Positions 15,913 through 24,075 of a stretch of DNA of 39,132 nucleotides are shown piece after piece. The stretch's first letter is position 1; each line of letters starts with the position of its first letter. The notes beneath the pieces were generated by a model. It did no database searches. It worked only from the letters and a program-made list of their open reading frames with translations, and had not been told where the DNA came from. The stretch lies in NCBI GenBank assembly GCA_945948555.1, contig CAMFBM010000023.1, positions 1 to 39,132 of the forward strand. Direction: 5' to 3'. A program made the translations under genes and the position numbers. This DNA comes from an uncultured Bacteroidales bacterium (GTDB taxonomy: Bacteria; Bacteroidota; Bacteroidia; Bacteroidales; UBA932).

Positions 15913-16818
15913 TCAGTCAAGATTAGGGCTTCCGGTCTGTTTGACTTCCTCAATCACTTTGAGAAGGTACTGCCCGTACTGGTTCTTGAGCATCGGCTTT
16001 GCCAGTTCCCTCATCCTTTGCTCGTCAATCCAGCCCTGCCTGTAGGCGATTTCTTCCAGGCAGGCTACCTTAAGACCCTGCCTTTTTTCAAGGACTTCAA
16101 TGTAGGTGGATGCCTCAGAAAGTGATTCGTGTGTACCTGTGTCGAGCCAAGCGAACCCGCGCCCGAATGTCTGGACCTTCAATTCCCCGTCTTCAAAGAA
16201 TCTCTGGTTGACCGTTGTGATTTCATATTCACCGCGTGCCGAAGGTTTGATTGAAGAAGCAATGTCCACAACCTTGTTCGGATAGAAGTACAGACCTACG
16301 ACCGCGTAGTTTGACTTCGGGTGCTCAGGCTTTTCCTCGATTGACAGACAGTTGCCGCTCTTGTCGAATTCCGCCACCCCATAGCGCTGCGGATCGCTGA
16401 CCCAGTAGCCGAACACGGTGGCCTTCTTTTCTACCTCAGCCGTTTTGACCGCATCCCTGAGCATTCTTCCGAGCCCAGCCCCGTGGAAGATGTTGTCTCC
16501 GAGGACAAGGCAGACTGAGTCTTCCCCGATGAAATCCTTTCCGATGGTGAAAGCCTGTGCAAGTCCGTCGGGAGAAGGTTGTTCGGCATATTCGAAGTGC
16601 ACTCCATAGTCGGAACCGTCACCGAGGAGACGCTTGAAACCGGGTAGGTCGAACGGAGTCGAGATGATGAGGATGTCACGTATTCCGGCTGTCATCAGGA
16701 CACTGATGGGATAGTATACCATCGGTTTGTCGTAAATCGGCATCAGCTGTTTGCTGATTCCTTTGGTGATGGGATATAGCCGGGTTCCTGAGCCTCCGGC
16801 AAGTACAATACCTTTCAT
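15913..16818 (-). CDS. rfbA: Glucose-1-phosphate thymidylyltransferase
   Basis: The enzyme joins dTTP and glucose-1-phosphate to form dTDP-glucose, the entry step to dTDP-L-rhamnose. It has 301 residues, the usual length. The nucleotidyltransferase signature [11 protein letters not shown] starts at residue 8, followed by [17 protein letters not shown] and LGDNIFHG. The C-terminal part has [12 protein letters not shown]. It is the first gene of the rfb operon. The 104 bp upstream are very AT-rich, without a clear TAnnTTTG element on this strand. Confidence 0.97.
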   Translation of the reverse strand: MKGIVLAGGSGTRLYPITKGISKQLMPIYDKPMVYYPISVLMTAGIRDILIISTPFDLPGFKRLLGDGSDYGVHFEYAEQPSPDGLAQAFTIGKDFIGEDSVCLVLGDNIFHGAGLGRMLRDAVKTAEVEKKATVFGYWVSDPQRYGVAEFDKSGNCLSIEEKPEHPKSNYAVVGLYFYPNKVVDIASSIKPSARGEYEITTVNQRFFEDGELKVQTFGRGFAWLDTGTHESLSEASTYIEVLEKRQGLKVACLEEIAYRQGWIDEQRMRELAKPMLKNQYGQYLLKVIEEVKQTGSPNLD

Positions 16819-16922
16819 ATATAAAATATATATTTATAATATGTTCTATATAAAATATACAAACCTCTAATATATCATCTTTTCCGATACCGTCAAATCT
16901 TTCTTCCAAATCCGTGCCTTTT
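16818..16922. repeat. AT-rich leader region of the rfb operon with a 13-bp direct repeat
   Basis: TATATAAAATATA occurs at 16818-16830 and again at 16847-16859, within a stretch made almost only of A and T. The rest of the gap to the M28-like gene stop holds no gene. The rfbA promoter and leader should lie here, but no consensus box is convincing. Confidence 0.5.
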
Positions 16923-17948
16923 TCACAACATCCTTTCTATCCAGTGGAAAATGAGAATCGTGCGGCGGCGGAGCACGTCGTAGTTCAGGGTGCGGGGGCT
17001 GTCGTAGGTCTTGTTGTTGTTCATTGTGATTCCGGAAGTGAACAGTACTGACGGAATCCGGTGGTCCACAAAGACCTGCTGGTCGGAGAGCCTGTAGAAG
17101 ATTTTCGTGAAGTTTGCGCTTCCGTAATAGGTGTGAGAGAGTTCCAGGTCGGTGGAATAGAGCCTGTTGCAGACTGACAACCAGTCTTTGTTGTTCTCGC
17201 TGACGGTTCCTCCGTCCAACATTATGAGGTAGTCCGGCCTTCCGGATGCCAGGGGGGAGAGGCTGGAGCCGATCTGGTCGATGTTTATCATCATCCGGAT
17301 GTTTCCGGGCCTGATTGTCTGTCCGTTGACAGGGTCTTTCAGGAGTCCTGAGTTGATGCGCCTGAAGAGTTCCTCCGACCCCGCCTTGCTCAGGCAGTTC
17401 GCGTCGAATGCCACGAAAATCACGCTTGAATCGTACACTTTCCCGAGAACCTTCATACTCGAGAACATATCAGCGATGCTGCACAGGGCTGCCGTTCCGG
17501 AGGCATTGCTGTCAGCTCCCGGGTAGAGATGCCCGTCCAATGTGCCGAGGTTGTCGAAATGCGCTCCCACGATGATGTAGGATTTTGGAGGCCTTTTCAA
17601 TGAGCCCGGAATCATTCCGATGATGTTGTGTCCTGTCCTGATGTTGTCTGCCGTCTGGAATGACTGTGAATAGGACCCGTCAAAGGGAAGCAGTCCCGCC
17701 TTTCTGAAAATCCTCAAAATCTCGAATGCCGCCTCAGTGCCTCCCCTTGTTCCGCAGGCCCTGCCTTCGCAAAGACTGTCACTCAGGAACTCCACCCGGC
17801 GGCGCATCTTTGTTTCCCAGACCATATTCTGTGCAGCCTTGTCCGAATGGGAGTCAAACCCCGGGACGGCGCCCTCCGAAATGATGCCGGCCAAAAGGAG
17901 GAAGGCGCAAAAAAGAGTTTTTTTCAAGAAATATTTCAGATTAGGCAT
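16923..17948 (-). CDS. M28-family (aminopeptidase-fold) protein with a degenerate metal site
   Basis: The start is the ATG giving MPNLKYFLKKTLFCAFLLLA (341 residues), with a signal peptide. The 82 codons open upstream lie in the divergent TPR gene. The fold is M28: VGAHFDNLG holds His130 and Asp132, and INIDQIG holds Asp224. Other ligands of a di-zinc M28 site appear lost. GADSNASG has Ser147 where the bridging Asp is expected. FVAFDANCLSKAGS has Asn184-Cys185 for the Glu-Glu pair. The final His region reads NNNKTYDSP. So it is probably not a normal peptidase; it may be a binding protein or a divergent activity such as that of the glutaminyl-cyclase relatives. It likely works in the periplasm. 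Confidence 0.75.
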   Translation of the reverse strand: MPNLKYFLKKTLFCAFLLLAGIISEGAVPGFDSHSDKAAQNMVWETKMRRRVEFLSDSLCEGRACGTRGGTEAAFEILRIFRKAGLLPFDGSYSQSFQTADNIRTGHNIIGMIPGSLKRPPKSYIIVGAHFDNLGTLDGHLYPGADSNASGTAALCSIADMFSSMKVLGKVYDSSVIFVAFDANCLSKAGSEELFRRINSGLLKDPVNGQTIRPGNIRMMINIDQIGSSLSPLASGRPDYLIMLDGGTVSENNKDWLSVCNRLYSTDLELSHTYYGSANFTKIFYRLSDQQVFVDHRIPSVLFTSGITMNNNKTYDSPRTLNYDVLRRRTILIFHWIERML

Positions 17949-17958
17949 AATAAATGTG

Positions 17959-17966
17959 TATCTTTG
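17959..17966 (+). promoter_or_regulatory. -7 promoter element of the TPR gene
   Basis: TATCTTTG matches TAnnTTTG exactly. It ends 40 bp before the TTG start of the TPR gene. A -33 TTTG is not clear (TTTC at 17934-17937). The element lies just outside the M28-like coding start. Confidence 0.55.
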
Positions 17967-17991
17967 TCGGATTTTGAGGCAAAAATGCCGA

Positions 17992-18023
17992 CAAAAATAG
18001 GGAAATTTGGGAAAGAAAACAAA
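17992..18023 (-). promoter_or_regulatory. Promoter of the M28-like gene
   Basis: On the minus strand TATTTTTG (17992-17999) fits the -7 element, and TTTG (18020-18023) lies 20 bp upstream as the -33 box. It lies within the first codons of the divergent TPR gene, so the two promoters point towards each other and their transcripts overlap at the 5' ends. Confidence 0.55.
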
Positions 18024-20034
18024 ATACACGGCATATATCATCCTGTTGATGTTCCTGTCATTTCTGACCGGAGGGAAGGCTTTTGCACAGTATGACAAGG
18101 ATGTCTTCTTCGGGAGGGGCAGAATGGCTCTTGCCGACGGGAAGTATGCCACGGCAATCGAGAATTTCAACGTCCTCTCCCGGCTCGACACCACCGACTA
18201 CTGGACATTCTTCTTCAGGGGAATTGCGAAATACAACCTTGGAGACCTCAGGGGTGCGCATCAGGATTTCAACACCTCGGTCCGTCTGAATCCGGTTTTC
18301 ACTTCCGGATACCATTACAGGGCAATCACTCTGAGCCGGTTCGGAAAATATGACGAGGCTCTTGCGGATTTCCAGAAGGCGATTGACCTGCGTCCCGGAT
18401 TTGTGGGATTGTATTTCAGCAGGGGGGTCACCTACTTCCTTGCCCAGCAGTTCAGCCTTGCCGTCAGGGATTTTGACAGGTACATCAGGAAAGAGCCGAA
18501 GGACCCGGCGGCCTATCTCAACAGGGGAGCCTCCTATCTTTTCCTCGGGGACACAACAAAGGCCCTGACCGACTACAACAAGGCGATTAAACTGGACCGT
18601 TTCGATCCCGAGGGTTACATCCGCAGGGGCCGTCTCTTTGCATCTTCCGGCAATTATTCCGATGCCATCGCCGACCTTGACAAGGCTGTCTCCCTTGACT
18701 CAACCAACACGTTTGCCTACTTTAACCGTGCCATAATGCTCTATGAACAAAAGAATTATATGGCAGCGATGGATGACTTGAACCGTGTGCTCAAGACAGA
18801 ACCGGGCAATGCGCTGACCCTTTACAACAGAGGTCTTATCAGGGCACAGGTGGGGGATTACGAGAATGCCCTTTCCGATCTGGACAGGGTGATTGACATC
18901 AATCCGCGCAATGTCCTTGCCTATTTCAACAGGGCTTCGGTGTTCATCGAAATGAATCGTTTCCAGGATGCACTCGAAGACTATGACACTGCAATCGGTC
19001 TGTACCCGGATTTTGCGAAGGCATATATGAACAGGTCTTACGTCAAGAATATGCTCGGGGACAAGGCCGGCTCAAAGGAAGATTACAGCATTGCCCAAAA
19101 CAAGGTAGCGGAGTACCGTTCAAAGAATGTCGAGGACGCAGAGTCATTTGCCGACACGACTAAGAAATACAGTTCCCTGCTGGCTCTTGACGCGGAGTTC
19201 GCAAAGAAGGATTTTGACGACGAGCTCCTTCAGCACAGGGACATCGACATCAGGCTGAAACCGCTCTACCGTTTTGTGCTGAGTGCGGAAAGACCGGACA
19301 CGAGATATGCCCTCTCAAGGAGTTTCGAGCACCCTCTCCTTTCAAGGTTCTTCGCTTCGACGGCCGTTCCAGTTTCCATTGACACCAGGCAGGGAAGCGT
19401 TCCGGAGGGGACGGAGGAGAAAATCTACAGTTCGGATGCCCTTGATGCCAGGGCGGATTTCCTGAAGGCTTTGTGGGAGGCTGAGGGTAAGAAGTTCAAT
19501 TCCGCATTGGCCTATTACGACAGGGCCGTCGGGTCAGCTGTGGACACGGTGTCTGCCGGGAATGCCGGTGTGGAGGCGATGTACGGAGGTTTCTATCTGA
19601 TGAACAGAGGAGTGCTCAGGGCAGATATGATCGACTTTATGTCCTCTATTGAGAACAATGTCTCCGTGCTGACTATGGACGACACGAAGACCACCCGTGC
19701 GAGGGTCAAGGACAGGGTCACCCAGCAATATGACTATTCCCAGGCGATTGACGACCTTGAGGCTGCTGCCCTTGCCGCTCCGGGGATTCCTTATATCCAT
19801 TTTGACCTTGGAAACCTCTACTGCCTTGCCTCCGACCATGTCAGGTCAATTGTAAACTATGACAGGGCGATAGAATTGTATCCATATATGGGTGATGCCT
19901 ACTACAACAGGGGACTCGTGCTGATTTACCTGAAAGACAAGGAGAAAGGTTGCATAGACCTGTCGCGTGCCGGAGAGCTCGGCGTGAGCGAGGCCTACGG
20001 AGTAATCAAGAAATATTGTGAAGAGGACAAGTGA
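18007..20034 (+). CDS. Exported tetratricopeptide-repeat protein
   Basis: The 675-residue protein starts at TTG, giving MGKKTKYTAYIILLMFLSFL. An in-frame stop lies just upstream, and the only nearby ATG (18049) would remove the basic part of the signal peptide, which ends GKAFA. From about 30 to 365 there are about ten TPR units with the repeating pattern of YxxRG, AxxDxxxAIxLxP and YxNR. A non-repetitive middle (370-500) follows, then two or three more TPRs near 565-660. TPRs are protein-binding scaffolds. The partner is unknown, and the location is periplasm or outer surface. The stop overlaps the next gene's ATG by one base (TGATG), so the two are translationally coupled. Confidence 0.9.
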   Translation: MGKKTKYTAYIILLMFLSFLTGGKAFAQYDKDVFFGRGRMALADGKYATAIENFNVLSRLDTTDYWTFFFRGIAKYNLGDLRGAHQDFNTSVRLNPVFTSGYHYRAITLSRFGKYDEALADFQKAIDLRPGFVGLYFSRGVTYFLAQQFSLAVRDFDRYIRKEPKDPAAYLNRGASYLFLGDTTKALTDYNKAIKLDRFDPEGYIRRGRLFASSGNYSDAIADLDKAVSLDSTNTFAYFNRAIMLYEQKNYMAAMDDLNRVLKTEPGNALTLYNRGLIRAQVGDYENALSDLDRVIDINPRNVLAYFNRASVFIEMNRFQDALEDYDTAIGLYPDFAKAYMNRSYVKNMLGDKAGSKEDYSIAQNKVAEYRSKNVEDAESFADTTKKYSSLLALDAEFAKKDFDDELLQHRDIDIRLKPLYRFVLSAERPDTRYALSRSFEHPLLSRFFASTAVPVSIDTRQGSVPEGTEEKIYSSDALDARADFLKALWEAEGKKFNSALAYYDRAVGSAVDTVSAGNAGVEAMYGGFYLMNRGVLRADMIDFMSSIENNVSVLTMDDTKTTRARVKDRVTQQYDYSQAIDDLEAAALAAPGIPYIHFDLGNLYCLASDHVRSIVNYDRAIELYPYMGDAYYNRGLVLIYLKDKEKGCIDLSRAGELGVSEAYGVIKKYCEEDK

Positions 20035-20810
20035 TGGTCAGGTTTATGAGTTTTTCAAGCGGGAGCTGCGGCAACTGCTATTATCTTGGGGACGGTAAGA
20101 GGGGAGTCCTGATTGATGCTGGAGTAAGTCTGAGAAGTCTGAAACGCAGTCTTGCTGCCGAAGGACTGTCATTTGACTCATTCGGATGCATTCTTGTGAC
20201 TCACGACCATCTCGACCACATCCGGCATCTTGGAGCATATTGCAGGAAACTGCACAAGCCGGTCTATGCCACCAGAATGCTCCACAATGCCCTCGCGCAC
20301 CATTCTTTCACCGCTTCTGACATCGGCTCCTGCAGGAAGTATCTTGAGGAGGATTCCTGGAATGAGATCGGGGATTTCCTTGTCCATTGCTTCGAGGTTC
20401 CTCACGACGCAACCCAGACCCTCGGGTTCGCCATTTGTTTTGAAGGACACAAGTTTGTGATAATGACTGACATAGGGAAGATGACGGAAGAGGCTCTCGG
20501 GTTTGCCTCAAAAGCTGACACTGTCGTAATCGAGTCCAACTATGATGTGGATATGCTTCTTGGAGGGTCATACGCCCATCTTCTGAAGATGAGAATCTCC
20601 GAGGGACACGGACATCTCAGCAACGATGAATGTGCGGAGGCCATCAGCCGGTTCATTCATCCGGGTCTGAAGAACATCTTCCTTTGCCACTTGAGCGCGA
20701 ACAACAATACTCCGAAACTGGCATACGACTGCTCTGCCCGCGTCATAGAGAAAGGGACGAGCCTGCGGTGCCTCCCGCGCTCGACCCCTTCGCCGCTTTT
20801 CCTCCTCTAA
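20034..20810 (+). CDS. WalJ/YycJ-like metallo-beta-lactamase-fold hydrolase
   Basis: The 258-residue cytosolic protein begins at the ATG overlapping the TPR stop; a GTG one codon earlier is possible. Start MVRFMSFSSGSCGNCYYL is characteristic of the WalJ (YycJ) group. Metal ligands are seen in THDHLDH (His57, His59, Asp61, His62), then in PHDATQTLG, TDIGK, and the final CHLS. WalJ is linked in Firmicutes to the WalRK cell-wall regulon and to DNA-end processing as a 5'-3' exonuclease. Which applies in Bacteroidota is not settled, and no WalK neighbour is present here. It ends LPRSTPSPLFLL, a usual ending for the family. Confidence 0.85.
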   Translation: MVRFMSFSSGSCGNCYYLGDGKRGVLIDAGVSLRSLKRSLAAEGLSFDSFGCILVTHDHLDHIRHLGAYCRKLHKPVYATRMLHNALAHHSFTASDIGSCRKYLEEDSWNEIGDFLVHCFEVPHDATQTLGFAICFEGHKFVIMTDIGKMTEEALGFASKADTVVIESNYDVDMLLGGSYAHLLKMRISEGHGHLSNDECAEAISRFIHPGLKNIFLCHLSANNNTPKLAYDCSARVIEKGTSLRCLPRSTPSPLFLL

Positions 20811-20818
20811 GTTTTTAT

Positions 20819-20890
20819 ACCATCAGTCAACCGGCTATTTCTACCATCAGCCAACCCGCTATTTGCACCATCGATCAAGCCAGTCGAAAT
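20819..20890. repeat. Two to three copies of a 24-bp repeat at a convergent gene end
   Basis: Copies at 20819-20842 and 20843-20866 share ACCATCAGnCAACCnGCTAT followed by TTnn. A decayed third copy (ACCATCGATCAAGCC...) starts at 20867. The repeat fills the gap between the WalJ-like gene and the S9 peptidase gene. It also runs into the peptidase's stop codon (20859-20861) and last codons. Confidence 0.75.
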
Positions 20891-23132
20891 ACTGGCGATG
20901 CCAGAACAGTGCATTCTGAGGCTTGAGAATCCAGTGGTTCTCATCCGGGAAGATCAGAAGTTTTGAAGGCACGCCCATCAGCTGTGCTGCATTGTAGGCG
21001 GCCATTCCTTCGTCAACAGGCACTCTGAAATCCATTCCGCCGTGAATCACGAGAATCGGTGTGTGCCAGTTCCTGACAAGTTTGTGAGGAGAGTTGGCAT
21101 AGTGGCGCACCGCCTCCGGCTTTGAACTCCATGGCGATCCGCTCTGCCTGATTCCTCCGAATGTCACACCGTCCCCTGCAGGTCCGACAGGGCAGTCCTC
21201 AGTCCCCACCTTTTCATCGAAAAGACATTCATCCGGAATGCCTCCGTTGTCCCAGTTCGGGAACCACATCTCCTCGGTAGTCAGGTACATATGCTCCTCG
21301 TTGAAAATCCCGGCGTGTGCGATGAAGGCATCGTAGGTGTTCCCGTGGACTCCGCAGAGGTAGTAGGCCGAGTAGCCTCCGTAACTTGCCCCGCAGGCCG
21401 CCATTTTCCCGATGTAGGGCTCAGCCTTCAGGTCTTTTGCCGCACTCAGGTAATCCTGCATGTTCAGTCCGCAGTAGTCACCTGAAATCTGTTCGGTCCA
21501 TTCCTGGCCGAATGCCGTTGTGCCCCTCCTGTTCGGAAGGATGACGACATAGCCCTGGTCGGCCATCAGCCTGTAGTTCCACCTGTATGACCATCCCTGA
21601 CTCAAGGTGCCCTGAGGCCCTCCGAGGAGGATCTCTATTGCAGGGTATTTCTTTGTTCTGTCAAAATCGGAAGGATAGATTACCCAGGTGAGCATCTCCT
21701 TTTGGTCAACTGTCCTGACCATCCTGGCCTCCGTGTGTGGTTCTCTGAGCTGCGAGAGGATGTGAGCGTTCTCGCAGGTCACCTGCTCCGGCTTCCCTCC
21801 GGTCACGTTCACAAGTTCGGTCGGGAAGTTCATACTGCACCAGGAAGTGTGGAGAACCGTCTTTCCCTCAGGAGTTTCCGAAAATGCGAAAGGAGTGTCG
21901 AAGTCGTACCACAGATCCTCGCCTGTCACCCTTTCAACGGTCCATCCGTTTTCCCCGAGGGATGCCTTGTAGATGGCCTGGAGCCCTTCAGTCAAGGCGT
22001 TGAAATAGATTTCACCGGGTCCGTTCCAGACAGGTGAGGCAGCATTGTACCTGAATCCGGATGTGATTTCCGTGATTTTCCCGAGCCATTCCCCTGAGGA
22101 CATCTTTTCGGCATTGATTTCTGCAATCATAAGCCTTTGGCGGTCAGCCTCGTAGCCATTTCTTGCCATACTGATCCAGCAGATACTGCTCCCGTCAGGT
22201 GACCAGACCGGGTCCGTGTCGTAGCCCCCGTCCATCGGAATCCTGACTGTCCCTCCGGTCTCGATACTGTGGATGTATATCTCTGTGTCAGTGGAGAATG
22301 CGTATTTCTTCCCGCTCTCTTTCTTGCAGGAATAGGCGATGAACCTGCCGTCAGGACTCCAGCTCAGCTGCTCCAGTCCCCCGAAAGGCTCAATCGGAAG
22401 TTCAAAGGCCTCCTCTCCGGCTCCGAGGATGTCCAGGGAATTTTCAGGGGTGATTTTCCCTTTCTTCGGGAATTTCGCAGTAAAGGTGTGCGGAATTTCC
22501 TTTACCCAATGATCCCAGTGCCTGTACATAAGATCGTCTGTGCAGATGGCATCCGCCTTCGGAAGGTCTCCGTAGATGTCGGAAGGAGCCTGAACCCTGC
22601 TCTTAATGCCCGTGCTGTACATAAGTGATGAACCGTCCGGGGAGACTTCAAATCCATAAACGCCTGAAGGAATGTCGCTTATGACTCTTTCTCGTCCCGT
22701 TTCCCATTCTCCTGAACCGTTCCTTCGGATTTTCATCGTGCAGATCTGGCCGGAATGGATGTATGCAATCCTCTTTCCTCCGTCAATCCATCTGGCATTG
22801 CTTACACTCTCCCCGAAAGAGGTTATTTCCTGCTCCTGTCTCCCGTCCGCGCTGCAGATGTGCAGGTTCCGGCAGGAACGGTTTGCCTCGATTGAGGTAT
22901 ATGACACACCATATAATATATAGCCTCCGTCCGGAGACATCTGCGGGTCGGACAGTCTGCCGAAAGACAGGAGCGTCTCCGGTGTCATCCTGCCGCCCTC
23001 AACCTTGATTTCCGATTTCCCGACATATCCGTCAGAGGGCTTCTTCTCTTTCATGTCTGATGCGAAATAAAATACGGTGCCTGCAAGGCAGGCAGCAAGT
23101 AATAAGATATAAATTATCGTGTTCCTTTTCAT
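20859..23132 (-). CDS. S9 family serine peptidase (DPP5-like)
   Basis: The 757-residue protein has an N-terminal hydrophobic segment (about 6-24) that can act as signal or anchor, so it works in the periplasm or envelope. A beta-propeller follows (about 55-440) with repeated SPDG motifs at blade turns. The alpha/beta hydrolase domain has catalytic Ser583 in GASYGGY, Asp701 in GGMDFRVP and His733 in PDENHW. Such enzymes release dipeptides or cut short peptides and serve peptide-based nutrition in Bacteroidales. Between WFPNWDNGG and RHYANSPH an insert of about 30 residues, with two cysteines, is longer than in relatives I know. The gene is last in recG-WYL-S9, 26 bp after the WYL gene. Confidence 0.9.
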   Translation of the reverse strand: MKRNTIIYILLLAACLAGTVFYFASDMKEKKPSDGYVGKSEIKVEGGRMTPETLLSFGRLSDPQMSPDGGYILYGVSYTSIEANRSCRNLHICSADGRQEQEITSFGESVSNARWIDGGKRIAYIHSGQICTMKIRRNGSGEWETGRERVISDIPSGVYGFEVSPDGSSLMYSTGIKSRVQAPSDIYGDLPKADAICTDDLMYRHWDHWVKEIPHTFTAKFPKKGKITPENSLDILGAGEEAFELPIEPFGGLEQLSWSPDGRFIAYSCKKESGKKYAFSTDTEIYIHSIETGGTVRIPMDGGYDTDPVWSPDGSSICWISMARNGYEADRQRLMIAEINAEKMSSGEWLGKITEITSGFRYNAASPVWNGPGEIYFNALTEGLQAIYKASLGENGWTVERVTGEDLWYDFDTPFAFSETPEGKTVLHTSWCSMNFPTELVNVTGGKPEQVTCENAHILSQLREPHTEARMVRTVDQKEMLTWVIYPSDFDRTKKYPAIEILLGGPQGTLSQGWSYRWNYRLMADQGYVVILPNRRGTTAFGQEWTEQISGDYCGLNMQDYLSAAKDLKAEPYIGKMAACGASYGGYSAYYLCGVHGNTYDAFIAHAGIFNEEHMYLTTEEMWFPNWDNGGIPDECLFDEKVGTEDCPVGPAGDGVTFGGIRQSGSPWSSKPEAVRHYANSPHKLVRNWHTPILVIHGGMDFRVPVDEGMAAYNAAQLMGVPSKLLIFPDENHWILKPQNALFWHRQYFDWLDRWCK

Positions 23133-23158
23133 ATATATACCTTTTGACTATATATACT

Positions 23159-24061
23159 TTATATTTTATATATACCGTTCATTTTCTTTATTTCATTGAT
23201 GACTCTTTCCCTTATTTCGGGCGGCGAGAGAACCTCGATGCGGCTTCCGAGACGGACCAGGTCCATAATCAGACTGTCGTCGGGGCAGACTCTCAGCGAG
23301 ATGACGGCATCCCGGTCAGATTTCGAGACAAGCCTCTGCGAGGGGTGAAGGGGCAGGTCACAGAGGTAGGCCGCTTCTTTCAGAGATGTGCGGAGGGTGA
23401 TTTCACTTGCCTGTCCCTCAGGAAGATACACTCCGTAGCTGTCGGCAAAGAGCCTGTTCACATCGAAGTCATCGGGCATCCGGAACCTGTCCTCAAGGGT
23501 CTCTATCAGAATAATCCTGTCGATTCCATAGACCCTCAGGGCGTTTCTCTCTTCGCACCAGGCCACAAGATACCATCTTCTGACGGCCTCTTTCAATGCG
23601 TATGGTAGAAGGGTGAATGTCTCGGGTGTGCTTGAGCCGTACTTCAAATATTTTACTCTCAATTTGTTGCTGCTCATCATCGCGTCCATGATTCCTGTCA
23701 GGTGCTTGTGTCCGGAAGGGATTTCCTCCACGGTGACCCTGCCTGAAAGTCTTTCCTTGCCCAGGCTCAGGACGCTGTTCACTGTGAAAGTATCTATAAG
23801 CCAGGCAGCTGCGGCATCCTTGTCGGAGAGTTCCTCCCCGCTGGCAATCTTGTAGATGTTCCGGCTCCTGTCGCAGATGATTTCTATGCCGAACACCTCC
23901 GCAATTGCCTCCCGGTGGTTGTTGAAGGTCTTGCGGGAATAGGGTGTTCCGAATCTGTTCTCCCATTTTGAGCAGATTTCGCCAAGGTTCAGACCCCGGT
24001 CCGAGGCGCGTACGAAGGTCTGTACCAGCCAGATGTATTTTGTGAGTAGTTCGGATACCAT
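23159..24061 (-). CDS. WYL-domain transcriptional regulator
   Basis: The 300-residue protein has an N-terminal winged-helix region (about 1-75, RKTFNNHREAIAEVFGIEI). A WYL domain is centred on RRWYLVAWCEERNALRVYGIDRI (about 160-185), with a C-terminal WCX-like part from about 215. WYL regulators sense ligands through the WYL domain, and some bind single-stranded DNA and control damage or defence genes. It lies 14 bp after recG and 26 bp before the S9 peptidase gene, so the three form an operon. What it regulates is unknown; autoregulation of the recG operon is a guess. Confidence 0.85.
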   Translation of the reverse strand: MVSELLTKYIWLVQTFVRASDRGLNLGEICSKWENRFGTPYSRKTFNNHREAIAEVFGIEIICDRSRNIYKIASGEELSDKDAAAAWLIDTFTVNSVLSLGKERLSGRVTVEEIPSGHKHLTGIMDAMMSSNKLRVKYLKYGSSTPETFTLLPYALKEAVRRWYLVAWCEERNALRVYGIDRIILIETLEDRFRMPDDFDVNRLFADSYGVYLPEGQASEITLRTSLKEAAYLCDLPLHPSQRLVSKSDRDAVISLRVCPDDSLIMDLVRLGSRIEVLSPPEIRERVINEIKKMNGIYKI

Positions 24062-24075
24062 AATTCAGAGGATAT

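Noticed and set aside
17949..18194. 82-codon N-terminal extension of the M28-like protein
   Set aside because: The extension overlaps the TPR signal-peptide region, and the predicted promoter lies inside it. MPNLKYFLKK at 17948 starts a normal signal peptide.
18100..19080. Repeated segments in the TPR gene as a DNA repeat array
   Set aside because: The similarity is at the protein level (TPR motifs of 34 residues). The nucleotide repeats are too diverged to be a separate DNA element or CRISPR.
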